11,886 nucleotides of DNA, from positions 1 to 11,886 of the forward strand of contig JBFWWB010000090.1 in NCBI GenBank assembly GCA_050246435.1, given 5' to 3'. This document shows, piece after piece, positions 1 through 6,968 of the stretch. The position numbers were made by a program, and so were the translations under genes. How positions within the stretch are numbered: the stretch's first letter is position 1; each line of letters begins with the position of its first letter. The stretch is from JAKFWI01 sp050246435 (GTDB lineage: Bacteria > Pseudomonadota > Alphaproteobacteria > Caulobacterales > Aquidulcibacteraceae). The notes beneath the pieces were generated by a model, which worked only from the letters and a program-made list of their open reading frames with translations, ran no database searches and had not been told where the DNA came from.

Positions 1-749
1 GCACTCACAAGGGCTTCGACATGGACGCCATGCAAGCGGCCTATGAAGCCAATCAGAACGCGTCGAACCAGGAGCGCGGCAAGGTGCGCGGCGGCTCCAC
101 AATCAGCCAGCAGACGGCGAAGAATCTATTCCTGTGGCCGCAGCGCTCCTTCGTGCGCAAAGGGCTCGAAGCCTATTTCACGACGCTGATCGAATTCGCG
201 TGGCCGAAGCGGCGCATCCTGCAGGCCTATCTCAACGCCGCCGAGTGGGGCGACGGCGTGTTCGGCGCGGAAGCCGCCGCGCGCGCGATGTTCAACGTTT
301 CCGCCATCCAGCTGACGCCGCGCCAGGCGGCGTTGCTGGCCGCGGTGCTGCCGAGCCCGAACAAGTGGAGCGCCACCAAGCCGGGACCGTATGTGCGCCG
401 CCGCGCCGCCGCCATCCAGGCGCGCATGTGGGCGCTGCGCCAGCAGGGCCTCGATTCCTGCGTGCTGGACCGCAACGCCGCCCCGCCCCCGGCGCCGAAA
501 CGCAAGCCGCCGGCTGACGTGATGCCGCCGCTGGAGCCGCTGCCGCCGGACGTGGCGATCGCCGCGGACGCGCCGGTGTTCACGCCGATGGACGGGGGAA
601 CTGCGCCGCCCGAAGCGGCGATGAGCGCCGCGCCGGGCGAAAGCGGCGGCGACGCCGCGGGCGAACCTGAAATGGAATCACCGGCCGAACCGGAGCCGCC
701 AGCCGATGCGCCGAGCACGGGAGCGCCCGCCGGCGCGCCGCCCGGCTAG
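1..749 (+). CDS. mtgA: Monofunctional peptidoglycan transglycosylase, 3' part (5' end outside window)
   Basis: Glycosyltransferase family 51 enzyme that polymerises lipid II into glycan strands at the outer face of the inner membrane. The frame is open from base 3, so the N-terminal membrane anchor and the first catalytic motif lie upstream of the window. Visible family motifs are HKGFD, then RGGSTISQQTAKNLFLW, RSFVRKGLEAYFT, KRRILQAYLNAAEWGDGVFG and LLAAVLPSPNKW, in the order and spacing of E. coli MtgA. There is no transpeptidase domain, which separates it from bifunctional class A PBPs. After the GT51 domain comes an unusual tail of roughly 85 residues rich in Pro, Ala, Glu and Gly, probably disordered. 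Its stop codon interlocks with the convergent stop of the isomerase gene. Family assignment is firm; the tail's role is unknown. Confidence 0.93.
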   Translation, partial: THKGFDMDAMQAAYEANQNASNQERGKVRGGSTISQQTAKNLFLWPQRSFVRKGLEAYFTTLIEFAWPKRRILQAYLNAAEWGDGVFGAEAAARAMFNVSAIQLTPRQAALLAAVLPSPNKWSATKPGPYVRRRAAAIQARMWALRQQGLDSCVLDRNAAPPPAPKRKPPADVMPPLEPLPPDVAIAADAPVFTPMDGGTAPPEAAMSAAPGESGGDAAGEPEMESPAEPEPPADAPSTGAPAGAPPG

Positions 750-1366
750 GCGGCTGCGCGCTTGCGCGCCATCGCCGCGCGCAGCATTTGCAGGCGGTCG
801 ACGCCGAAATACATATCGCCGCCGTCGAGATAATAGGTGGGCGAACCGAACGCGCCGCGCGCGATCGCCTCATCGACATTGGCGCGCAGCGCGTCCTTCA
901 CGCTTTGCTGCTGAATCGCCGCAGCCAGCGCATCGGGATCGGCGCCCGCCTGGCGCGCGCACGCCGCGATCACCGCGTCGTCCGCCAGGTCGCGCTCGGC
1001 GCCGAAATACGCCTGGAAGCAGGCGCGCGCGAACGCGATGAGCTTGCCCTGCGGGGCCAATACGAGGCAGGCGCGCATCGCCTTCACGCTGTTCACCGGA
1101 TGACCCTTCGGCGGAAAATGGATCGCAACGCCGGTGTCGCGCGCCCAATCGGCCATGTCCTTCAGTATGTAATCGATCTTGCGCTGGGGCATGCGCTCGG
1201 CCGCCTTGAAGAATTCGACGCCGGGATTCACCTGGTTGAATATCCCGCCCACGAGGATCGGCCGCCACGCGATTTCCGCACCGAATTCCGCAGCCAGCGG
1301 CTGGATGCGCTCGAACGCGAGATAGGTCCACGGACTTGAACAATCGAAGAAGAATTCGATCTTCAC
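746..1366 (-). CDS. 2-hydroxychromene-2-carboxylate isomerase family protein (DsbA fold, kappa-GST-like)
   Basis: 206-residue thioredoxin-fold protein of the HCCA isomerase (NahD) / kappa glutathione transferase family. In naphthalene degradation NahD uses glutathione to isomerise 2-hydroxychromene-2-carboxylate to the open-chain pyruvate derivative. The N-terminus reads MKIEFFFDCSSPWTYLAF, with Ser11-Pro12 where NahD has its glutathione-interacting serine. The GAFGSPTYYLDG stretch (residues 171-182) carries the cis-proline loop, and FGVDRLQML follows as in the family. Length is normal. Its ATG overlaps the GST stop as ATGA, so translation is probably coupled. It is the last gene of the P450-GST-isomerase cluster. 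No other naphthalene-pathway gene is nearby, so the true substrate is open; family membership is well supported. Confidence 0.88.
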   Translation of the reverse strand: MKIEFFFDCSSPWTYLAFERIQPLAAEFGAEIAWRPILVGGIFNQVNPGVEFFKAAERMPQRKIDYILKDMADWARDTGVAIHFPPKGHPVNSVKAMRACLVLAPQGKLIAFARACFQAYFGAERDLADDAVIAACARQAGADPDALAAAIQQQSVKDALRANVDEAIARGAFGSPTYYLDGGDMYFGVDRLQMLRAAMARKRAAA

Positions 1367-2067
1367 GCGCCGGTCTCCGTTTTGACGTCATAGCCGAACA
1401 GCCGGGCGCGCATCGCCTCGCTCATGGCGGTTTTCGAAATATCCTTCACGCCGCCGCCGACCGCGAGCCCGCGCTGCAGCGCCGGGCGCGCGCGCAGCGC
1501 AGCGAACCAGCGCTTCACGTTGGGATAATCATCGAGCGTGAGGCCCTGCTTTTTGTGCGTCATGATCCAGGGAAAGCACGCCATATCGGCGATCGAATAC
1601 GCGCCGACGATGCAATCGCCGGTTAGGCCGAGCTGATGATCGAGCACGCCATAGAGCCTGCGCACCTCCTTGCCGTAGCGCGCGATCGCGTAGGGCACCT
1701 TCTCCGGCGCGTAGAGCAGAAAGTGGCCGTTCTGCCCGGCCATCGGCCCCAAGCCCGACATCTGCCACATCACCCATTGCAGCGCCTTGGAGCGCCCGTG
1801 GGGATCGCGTGGCAGGAACTGACCAGTCGTCTCGGCGAGATGGAACAGAATGGCGCCGCTCTCGAAGATCGAAAGGGGGCCGCCGGGCGCATCATGATCG
1901 ACGATGGCGGGGATGCGCCCATTTGGGCTGATGGCGCGGAAGGCTTCGCTATATTGCTCGCCTTCGGCGAAATTCACGGGCGCGAGCCGGTAAGGCAGGC
2001 CCGCTTCCTCCAGCATGATGGAAACTTTCCAGCCGTTCGGCGTGGCGGCGAAATAGAGATCGATCAT
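1363..2067 (-). CDS. Glutathione S-transferase, Nu-class / YfcG-like
   Basis: 234-residue cytosolic glutathione transferase. The N-terminal thioredoxin-like domain begins MIDLYFAATPNGWK, matching E. coli YfcG including Thr9 and Asn11, which in that class contact glutathione or its disulfide. ISPNGRIPAIVD (46-57) and ESGAILFHLAE (69-79) form the glutathione site. The helical C-terminal domain has LQWVMWQMSGLGPMAGQNGHF and YSIADMACFPW, both YfcG hallmarks. YfcG-type enzymes bind glutathione disulfide and show disulfide-bond reductase activity, so redox repair is as likely as conjugation. The protein is about 20 residues longer than YfcG, mostly at the C-terminus. A GGGAG Shine-Dalgarno lies 7 nt before the ATG. 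The gene starts 44 bp after the P450 stop and overlaps the isomerase start by 4 bp. Confidence 0.92.
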   Translation of the reverse strand: MIDLYFAATPNGWKVSIMLEEAGLPYRLAPVNFAEGEQYSEAFRAISPNGRIPAIVDHDAPGGPLSIFESGAILFHLAETTGQFLPRDPHGRSKALQWVMWQMSGLGPMAGQNGHFLLYAPEKVPYAIARYGKEVRRLYGVLDHQLGLTGDCIVGAYSIADMACFPWIMTHKKQGLTLDDYPNVKRWFAALRARPALQRGLAVGGGVKDISKTAMSEAMRARLFGYDVKTETGA

Positions 2068-2111
2068 GACGCCGCTCCCAACGCGCGATCACGCCGGAAT
2101 GGTAGCAGTAA

Positions 2112-3362
2112 TTACACCAACACGTCGAGCTTCGCGAGGCCGCGCACGCCGGCCACGGCGCGCCATTCCGGCCGGCCTTCCTGCGCGAGGCGGATGTCCG
2201 GGAAGCGCGCCAGCAGCCCCGCGATCGCCGCCTGCCCTTCGATGCGCGCCAATGGCGCGCCGACGCACATGTGCGAGCCGGCGCCGAAGGCCAGATGCGG
2301 ATTGGGCCGGCGGGTGATGTCGAAGCGATGGGGGTTGGCGAACGCGGCGGGATCGCGGTTGGCCGCCAGCACGCTGACGGTGAGCGCATCGCCCTTGTGG
2401 TATGGGCAGCCGCCGATCGCGCCATCCTGATGGGGAAAGCGCGCCGTAGTGGTGATCGGCGGCTCGTAGCGCAAAGCCTCATCGACGGCGCTGGCGATCA
2501 GCGCGGGATTGGCGGCGAGCTTGGCGCGTTCCTCGGGATGGGTGAGCAGCAGCATCACGCCGTTGCCGATGAGATCGGCCGTCGTCAGGTGCCCGGCGAC
2601 CAGCAGCGCGAACATGTTGTGCAGGATCTCGCCGTCGCTGATCGGGGCGCCTTCTGCCTGTGCCCGCAGCAGATCGCTGACCAGATCGTCTCCCGGCGCT
2701 GCGCGCCGCATCGCCATGCGCTGGCGGAAATAGCCGAGAATGCCGCGCCGGCCTTCAATGGCGGCGTTGCTCGCCTCTTCGCCGACGGTGGGATCGAATG
2801 CGCGCTGGCCGGCCTCGGTCCATGCGCGCAACTGCGGAAGATCGTCCTCGTCGCAGCCGAGGATCGCGCCCAGCACATGGATCGGCACGCGGCAGGCGTA
2901 TTCCTCCACCACGTCGAACCCGGGGCGGCCTTCGAGCCGCGCAAGCGCGCGCGCGACGACGCCTTCGATCATCGGGCGCGCTTCGGCGGCGCGGGCGAGA
3001 AACGCCTTGGCGACGATGCCGCGCACGCGGGCGTGATCGGGATCGTCGAGGATCAGCATGGAATCGTGGCGGCCGAATTCCTCTTCCACCGCCGCGTTCA
3101 GCTTGCGCACGGCGTTGATCACCGGATTGGCTGGGGAGGCGTACTCGAAATTCCGCGAGATCGCGGAATCGACCAGCAGATCCTTGGCGACGCCATAGGC
3201 GGTGAGCACCAGCGCCGGGATTACGTCGTCACGATCGATGGGGGCGGCTTCGCGCTGGGCGTCCAGGATCGCGTGCGGATCGCTGCGCATCGCCGGATTG
3301 AGTTCGGAGAGCTGGAAGACAAGCATCCGCGGCGGCGCGCCGACATCTGGCTTTCCGGACAT
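2112..3362 (-). CDS. Cytochrome P450 (soluble, bacterial class I type)
   Basis: 416-residue haem monooxygenase, normal length for a soluble bacterial P450 with no membrane anchor. The haem loop is FGAGSHMCVGAPLAR (359-373) with Cys366 as thiolate ligand; the K-helix ExxR is E295-A-L-R298. An early LDDPDHARVR (105-114) is the usual C-helix region. The I-helix motif is AGHLT (256-260): Thr260 is kept, but the acidic residue that normally precedes it (AGxDT or AGHET) is Leu259, which may alter proton delivery. No ferredoxin or ferredoxin reductase gene is beside it, so its redox partner must be elsewhere. GGGAG lies 6-7 nt before the ATG. It is first in a minus-strand cluster with GST and HCCA-isomerase family genes, suggesting oxidation followed by glutathione-linked steps. 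Substrate unknown. Confidence 0.95.
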   Translation of the reverse strand: MSGKPDVGAPPRMLVFQLSELNPAMRSDPHAILDAQREAAPIDRDDVIPALVLTAYGVAKDLLVDSAISRNFEYASPANPVINAVRKLNAAVEEEFGRHDSMLILDDPDHARVRGIVAKAFLARAAEARPMIEGVVARALARLEGRPGFDVVEEYACRVPIHVLGAILGCDEDDLPQLRAWTEAGQRAFDPTVGEEASNAAIEGRRGILGYFRQRMAMRRAAPGDDLVSDLLRAQAEGAPISDGEILHNMFALLVAGHLTTADLIGNGVMLLLTHPEERAKLAANPALIASAVDEALRYEPPITTTARFPHQDGAIGGCPYHKGDALTVSVLAANRDPAAFANPHRFDITRRPNPHLAFGAGSHMCVGAPLARIEGQAAIAGLLARFPDIRLAQEGRPEWRAVAGVRGLAKLDVLV

Positions 3363-3632
3363 GCGCGTCTCCCGCAGGGCCCCCCGGCCCCGCCCCCGTG
3401 CGTCTAGGAAGCGCGCGGCGCTTGCCCAGTCAATTGCTTACACAAAACGCAACGCCCGAGCGGCGACCGTGTTCCCCGGCGCGCCGCCGCGCTCCGCGCG
3501 ACGTTCCCCAGGTTCCCGCCGTTTTTGCACGCCCTGTCAAGCCGCGGCCCGCTTCGCGGCGCCAGGCTCAGGGCGGGCGCCGCAGGGCGCGGCGCTGGCC
3601 TTTCCCGGCGGGACGCGCTTCAAGCTTTCCCC
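3363..3632. other. Divergent intergenic region between P450 operon and mgtC-like gene
   Basis: These 270 bp must carry start signals for both the leftward P450 cluster and the rightward mgtC-like gene. No convincing ORF is seen. The part around 3428-3450 is locally AT-rich compared with its surroundings and is the likeliest promoter area. Nearer the mgtC-like start there is a GC hairpin, GCGCCGC (3577-3583) with GCGGCGC (3589-3595) across a 5-nt loop, but such stems arise easily in DNA this rich in G and C. Confidence 0.4.
3405..3433 (-). promoter_or_regulatory. Possible promoter for the P450-GST-isomerase cluster
   Basis: On the minus strand TTGACT (3433 to 3428) is close to the sigma-70 -35 consensus TTGACA. 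A 17-bp spacer leads to TTCCTA (3410 to 3405), a poor -10 match. It lies in the only AT-rich part of the intergenic region and about 45 bp ahead of the P450 start. The call rests mainly on the -35 element. Confidence 0.22.
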
Positions 3633-4145
3633 ATGCCGCTTTCCACACTCGATGTGCTGCTGCGCCTGCTGGCCGCCGCCGGCGTCGGCGTTGCGCTGGG
3701 GCTCAACCGCGATCTGGCCGCCAAGCCGATCGGCATGCGCACCCTGGCGCTGGTGGCGATGGGGGGTGCGGCCGCGATGCTCGCGGCGCTGCAGATGGCG
3801 GCGATGCAAGGCCATCCCGACGCGCTGAGCCGCGTCGTGCAGGGCGTGATCCAGGGCGTGCTAACCGGCGTTGGCTTCGTCGGCGCGGGCGTGGTGCTGC
3901 ACCAGCCCGCGCGCAACCGCGTGCGCGGCCTGACCACGGCGGCCACCGTCTGGCTGGGCGCGGCGCTGGGTCTGGCCTGCGGGCTCGGCGCATGGGCGGT
4001 GGCGGGGATCGGCGTCGCGCTGGCGCTGCTGGTGCTGGCCGGATTGCATCCGATCGAGCGCCGCATCGAACGCGCCGCGCGGCGGCGCAAAAAGGCCGCC
4101 CGCGCCCGCGACGCCTTGCGCGCGCCGCCGCGCGCCGACAAGTAA
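3633..4145 (+). CDS. MgtC/SapB family membrane protein, short form
   Basis: 170-residue integral membrane protein. It matches the conserved N-terminal membrane domain of MgtC: GLNRDLAAKPIGMRTLALVAMGGA (23-46), GVLTGVGFVGAGVV (75-88), and VRGLTTAATVWLGAALGLACGLG (97-119). Four to five hydrophobic segments are visible: about 5-25, 36-55, 72-90, 103-119 and 121-138. The soluble C-terminal domain of pathogen MgtC is missing; a very basic tail rich in Arg, Lys and Ala (141-170) takes its place. Many environmental bacteria have such short forms, whose role is not settled; in pathogens MgtC affects growth at low magnesium and F-ATPase activity. The ATG at 3633 starts the conserved part. Upstream in-frame codons from 3525 give Arg/Ala-rich, non-conserved sequence and were left out. 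No strong Shine-Dalgarno is seen. The DUF72 gene follows after 37 bp. Confidence 0.85.
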   Translation: MPLSTLDVLLRLLAAAGVGVALGLNRDLAAKPIGMRTLALVAMGGAAAMLAALQMAAMQGHPDALSRVVQGVIQGVLTGVGFVGAGVVLHQPARNRVRGLTTAATVWLGAALGLACGLGAWAVAGIGVALALLVLAGLHPIERRIERAARRRKKAARARDALRAPPRADK

Positions 4146-4182
4146 CCGCAGCCCAACTAACGGAAGTAATGGGGAGGAACGC

Positions 4183-4965
4183 ATGATCCGCGTCGGCGTC
4201 GGCGGCTGGACCTTCGAACCCTGGCGCGGCGGCGCCTTCTATCCGCCCGGCCTGGCGCAAGCCAAGGAATTGCAGTTCGCGAGCCGCGCGTTGAGCGCGA
4301 TCGAGATCAACGGCACCTATTATTCCACGCAGAAGCCGGCCAGCTTCCGCAAATGGCATGACGAGACGCCGGACGATTTCATCTTCGCCGTCAAAGGCAA
4401 CCGCTTCTGCACCAACCGCCGCGACCTCGCCGGCGCGGGCGAGTCGATCGAGCGCTTCCTGACCAGCGGCCTGGAGGAATTGGGCCCCAAGCTCGGACCC
4501 ATTCTGTGGCAGCTGGCTCCCACCAAGAAGTTCGACGCCGCCGATCTCGAAGGCTTTCTCGCGCTACTGCCCAAGAAGCTCGGCAAGCTGCCCTTGCGCC
4601 ACGCGCTGGAGGCGCGCCACGAAAGCTTCCAGACGCCGGATTTCATCGCGCTTGCGCGCAAGCATGGCGTCGGCGTGGTGTTGGCCGACTCCGACAAGTA
4701 CCCGCTGATCGCCGACGTGACGGCCGATTTCGTCTACCTCCGCGTGATGCGCGCGAGCGAGGCGCAAGCCGAAGGGTTGAGCGCCGCGGACCAGAAAAAA
4801 TGGGTCGAGCGGGCGCAGGCGTGGGAGAAAGGCGACGCGCCGAAAGACATGACCTTGATCTCGCCGGCGATGAAGGCTGCGCCGCGCGATGTCTTCTTGT
4901 TCATGATTTCGGGAGACAAGGTCAAAGCGCCGGCCGCGGCGCAGGCGCTCCTGCGCAGACTGTAA
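4183..4965 (+). CDS. DUF72 domain protein (YecE-like)
   Basis: 260-residue cytosolic protein of the DUF72/YecE family, a TIM-barrel fold of unestablished biochemical function. Family landmarks are the N-terminal VGVGGWTFEPW, FYPPG (19-23), EINGTYYSTQKPASFRKW (41-58), FIFAVKGNRF (about 67-76), the LGPILWQLAP strand (about 104-113), EARHESF, and a late FVYLRVM strand. A clear GGAGG (4173-4177) stands 5 nt before the ATG, so the start is secure. It lies 37 bp after the mgtC-like gene and could share its transcript. A hairpin at its stop codon probably ends that transcript before the oxidoreductase operon. Family membership is firm; no function is proposed. Confidence 0.9.
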   Translation: MIRVGVGGWTFEPWRGGAFYPPGLAQAKELQFASRALSAIEINGTYYSTQKPASFRKWHDETPDDFIFAVKGNRFCTNRRDLAGAGESIERFLTSGLEELGPKLGPILWQLAPTKKFDAADLEGFLALLPKKLGKLPLRHALEARHESFQTPDFIALARKHGVGVVLADSDKYPLIADVTADFVYLRVMRASEAQAEGLSAADQKKWVERAQAWEKGDAPKDMTLISPAMKAAPRDVFLFMISGDKVKAPAAAQALLRRL

Positions 4966-4979
4966 AATTACATCTGCGC
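4953..4979 (+). terminator. Hairpin spanning the DUF72 stop codon, probable terminator-like structure
   Basis: GCGCAGA (4953-4959), a single bulged C, and TGTA (4961-4964) pair with TACA (4969-4972) and TCTGCGC (4973-4979) around an AAAT loop, giving 11 base pairs. The TAA stop codon (4963-4965) lies in the upper stem and loop. No U-tract follows, so it is not a classical intrinsic terminator. It could stabilise the 3' end or slow polymerase for Rho. Confidence 0.4.
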
Positions 4980-5147
4980 CAGAGAACGCGGGCAGCCCGT
5001 TGAGGGCGCGCGTTTCTCCTATTCGCGGCGCACCGGTTGCGCTATAGAACACCCCGTAAGGCGACGAGCATCACCGTCAAAGCGCACCAAGCGCATCGCA
5101 GCGGCGGCCCTGCCGACGCTGCAAGGCTGAGGGCGCGCCTCTTGTCA

Positions 5148-5155
5148 GGGGGAGG
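5148..5155 (+). promoter_or_regulatory. Strong Shine-Dalgarno that decides a TTG start
   Basis: GGGGGAGG, containing the full anti-SD match GGAGGT (5151-5156), sits 4 nt before the in-frame TTG at 5160. The upstream ATG at 5037 has no such site and would add 41 basic, low-complexity residues unlike the family. The conserved Fe-S domain begins about 10 residues after the TTG, so this is taken as the true start of the operon's first gene. Confidence 0.7.
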
Positions 5156-5159
5156 TCCA

Positions 5160-6965
5160 TTGAAGACCACCAACATCGCAGACCCGGACTATTTTCACAA
5201 AGTCGTTGATTGCCAGTGGGCCTGCCCCGCCCACACGCCGGTGCCGGAATATATCCGGCTGATCGCGGCTGGCCGTCATGCCGACGCCTACATGGTCAAC
5301 TGGAAATCGAACGTGTTCCCGGGAATTCTCGGGCGCACGTGCGACCGCCCGTGCGAGCCGGCGTGCCGGCGCGGCCGCGTGGAGAAGGAGCCGGTGGCGA
5401 TCTGCCGGCTGAAGCGCGTCGCCGCCGACAACAAGGGCGACATCGATGACCGCCTGCCGCCAGCGCCGACCGAGACGAATGGCAAGCGCATCGCGCTCAT
5501 CGGCGCAGGGCCCGCCTCGCTCACCGTGGCGCGCGATCTGGCGCCGCTCGGCTATCATCTCACCGTTTTCGACGCCGATCCCCAGGCCGGCGGCATGATC
5601 CGCAGCCAGATCCCGCGCTTCCGCCTGCCGGAAGAAGTGATCGACGAGGAAGTCGGCTACATCACGCGCCTCGGCCTCGACATGCGCCTCGGCCAACGCG
5701 TCGACAGCCTGAAGGCGTTGCTGGCGGAGGATTTCGACGCGATCTTCGTCGGTTCCGGCGCGCCGCGCGGGCGCGATCTCGATGTGCCCGGCCGCATGGA
5801 AGCCGCGAAGAACATCCATATCGGCATCGACTGGCTCTCGAACGTCTCGTTCGGCCATATCGAGAAGATCGGCAAGCGCGTGATCGTGCTGGGCGGCGGC
5901 AACACCGCAATGGATTGCTGCCGCACTTCGCGCCGGCTCGGCGGGGAGGACGTGAAGGTCATCGTCCGCTCCGGCTTCGAGGAGATGAAGGCGAGCCCGT
6001 GGGAGAAAGAGGATGCGATGCACGAAGGCATCCCAATCCTCAACTATCTCGTGCCCAAGGCGTTCACGCACGAGAACGGCAAGCTCACCGGCGTCGTGTT
6101 CGAAAAGGTGAAGGCGGAATATGACGCGAAGGGCCGGCGCACGCTGGTGAACGCGGGCGAGCCCGATCAGCATTTCGAATGCGACGACGTGCTCGTCGCC
6201 GTCGGCCAGGAGAATTCGTTCCCCTGGATCGAACGCGACGCCGGCCTCGAGTTCGACAAGTGGGACATGCCGGTCGTATCCGAGAAAACGATGCAGTCGA
6301 CGAACCCGAAGGTGTTCTTCGGCGGCGATGCGGCCTTCGGCCCGAAAAACATCATCTGGGCGGTCGCCCACGGGCACGACGCAGCGATCTCGATCCACAA
6401 ATTCTGCCACGGCGAAGATGTCGAGGAGCGCCCCGCCCCCGGCGTGACGATGACCAGCCAGAAGATGGGCATCCATGAATGGTCGTATGACAACGACATC
6501 TCCAATGCGCTGCGCCATCGCGTGCCGTTGCAGGATGTGACCGTCGCGCTCAAGAACGTGAAGATGGAAGTGGAGCTCGGCTTTGACGAGAAGCTCGGCT
6601 ACGCCGAAACCCAGCGCTGCTTGAATTGCGACGTGCAGACCGTGTTCGTGGCGCCGCTGTGCATCGAGTGCGATGCGTGCGTCGACATCTGCCCCACCGA
6701 TTGCATCACCTTCACCGAGAACGGCGAAGAAACCGATCTGCGCGCACGCCTCAAGGAGCCGGCGGTCAATCTCACGCAGGACATCTACGTCGCCGACGGC
6801 CTGAAGACCGGCCGCATCATGGCGAAGGACGAGGACGTCTGCCTGCATTGCGGCATGTGCGCCGAACGCTGCCCCACCGGCGCGTGGGACATGCAGAAAT
6901 TCCTCCTCGACATGACCCAAGCCAGCGGCTGCGGCACGCCCGCCCGCGTGCTGGAAAAGGCCTGA
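5160..6965 (+). CDS. FAD/NADPH iron-sulfur oxidoreductase subunit (GltD-like plus two ferredoxin clusters) of a 2-oxoacid oxidoreductase
   Basis: 601 residues from the TTG start. The N-terminal GltD/dihydropyrimidine-dehydrogenase-type Fe-S domain has C18-x3-C22 and C61-x3-C65-x3-C69. An FAD Rossmann fold follows (IALIGAGPAS, 111-120), then an NADPH Rossmann fold (VIVLGGGNTAMD, 241-252), and the C-terminal FAD motif near VFFGGDAAFG (386-394). The tail carries RCLNC (486-490) and a ferredoxin-type domain with C501-x2-C504-x2-C507-x3-C511 and C561-x2-C564-x2-C567-x3-C571, room for two [4Fe-4S] clusters. Such a protein moves electrons between Fe-S centres and NADP(H). The next two genes, 3 bp away and then overlapping, encode the 2-oxoacid oxidoreductase core, which has no ferredoxin-domain subunit of its own. 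It most likely serves as built-in electron exit, making NADPH. It is not glutamate synthase small subunit: no large-subunit gene is adjacent and the ferredoxin tail is extra. Confidence 0.88.
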   Translation: MKTTNIADPDYFHKVVDCQWACPAHTPVPEYIRLIAAGRHADAYMVNWKSNVFPGILGRTCDRPCEPACRRGRVEKEPVAICRLKRVAADNKGDIDDRLPPAPTETNGKRIALIGAGPASLTVARDLAPLGYHLTVFDADPQAGGMIRSQIPRFRLPEEVIDEEVGYITRLGLDMRLGQRVDSLKALLAEDFDAIFVGSGAPRGRDLDVPGRMEAAKNIHIGIDWLSNVSFGHIEKIGKRVIVLGGGNTAMDCCRTSRRLGGEDVKVIVRSGFEEMKASPWEKEDAMHEGIPILNYLVPKAFTHENGKLTGVVFEKVKAEYDAKGRRTLVNAGEPDQHFECDDVLVAVGQENSFPWIERDAGLEFDKWDMPVVSEKTMQSTNPKVFFGGDAAFGPKNIIWAVAHGHDAAISIHKFCHGEDVEERPAPGVTMTSQKMGIHEWSYDNDISNALRHRVPLQDVTVALKNVKMEVELGFDEKLGYAETQRCLNCDVQTVFVAPLCIECDACVDICPTDCITFTENGEETDLRARLKEPAVNLTQDIYVADGLKTGRIMAKDEDVCLHCGMCAERCPTGAWDMQKFLLDMTQASGCGTPARVLEKA

Positions 6966-6968
6966 CGC

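Noticed and set aside
2271..3407. 378-codon plus-strand frame opposite the P450
   Set aside because: Shadow of the P450 gene: no motif, Arg/His/Ala-rich, and the opposite strand has canonical P450 signatures throughout.
3577..3595. 7-bp GC hairpin upstream of the mgtC-like gene as an attenuator or riboswitch
   Set aside because: All G/C arms in a very GC-rich stretch, no alternative pairing or U-tract found, and no match to a known magnesium-sensor layout.
5043..5048. TATAGA as a -10 element for the oxidoreductase operon
   Set aside because: No acceptable -35 lies 16-18 bp upstream (the 17-bp position reads TATTCG). It may still be part of a promoter, but the sequence alone does not support it.
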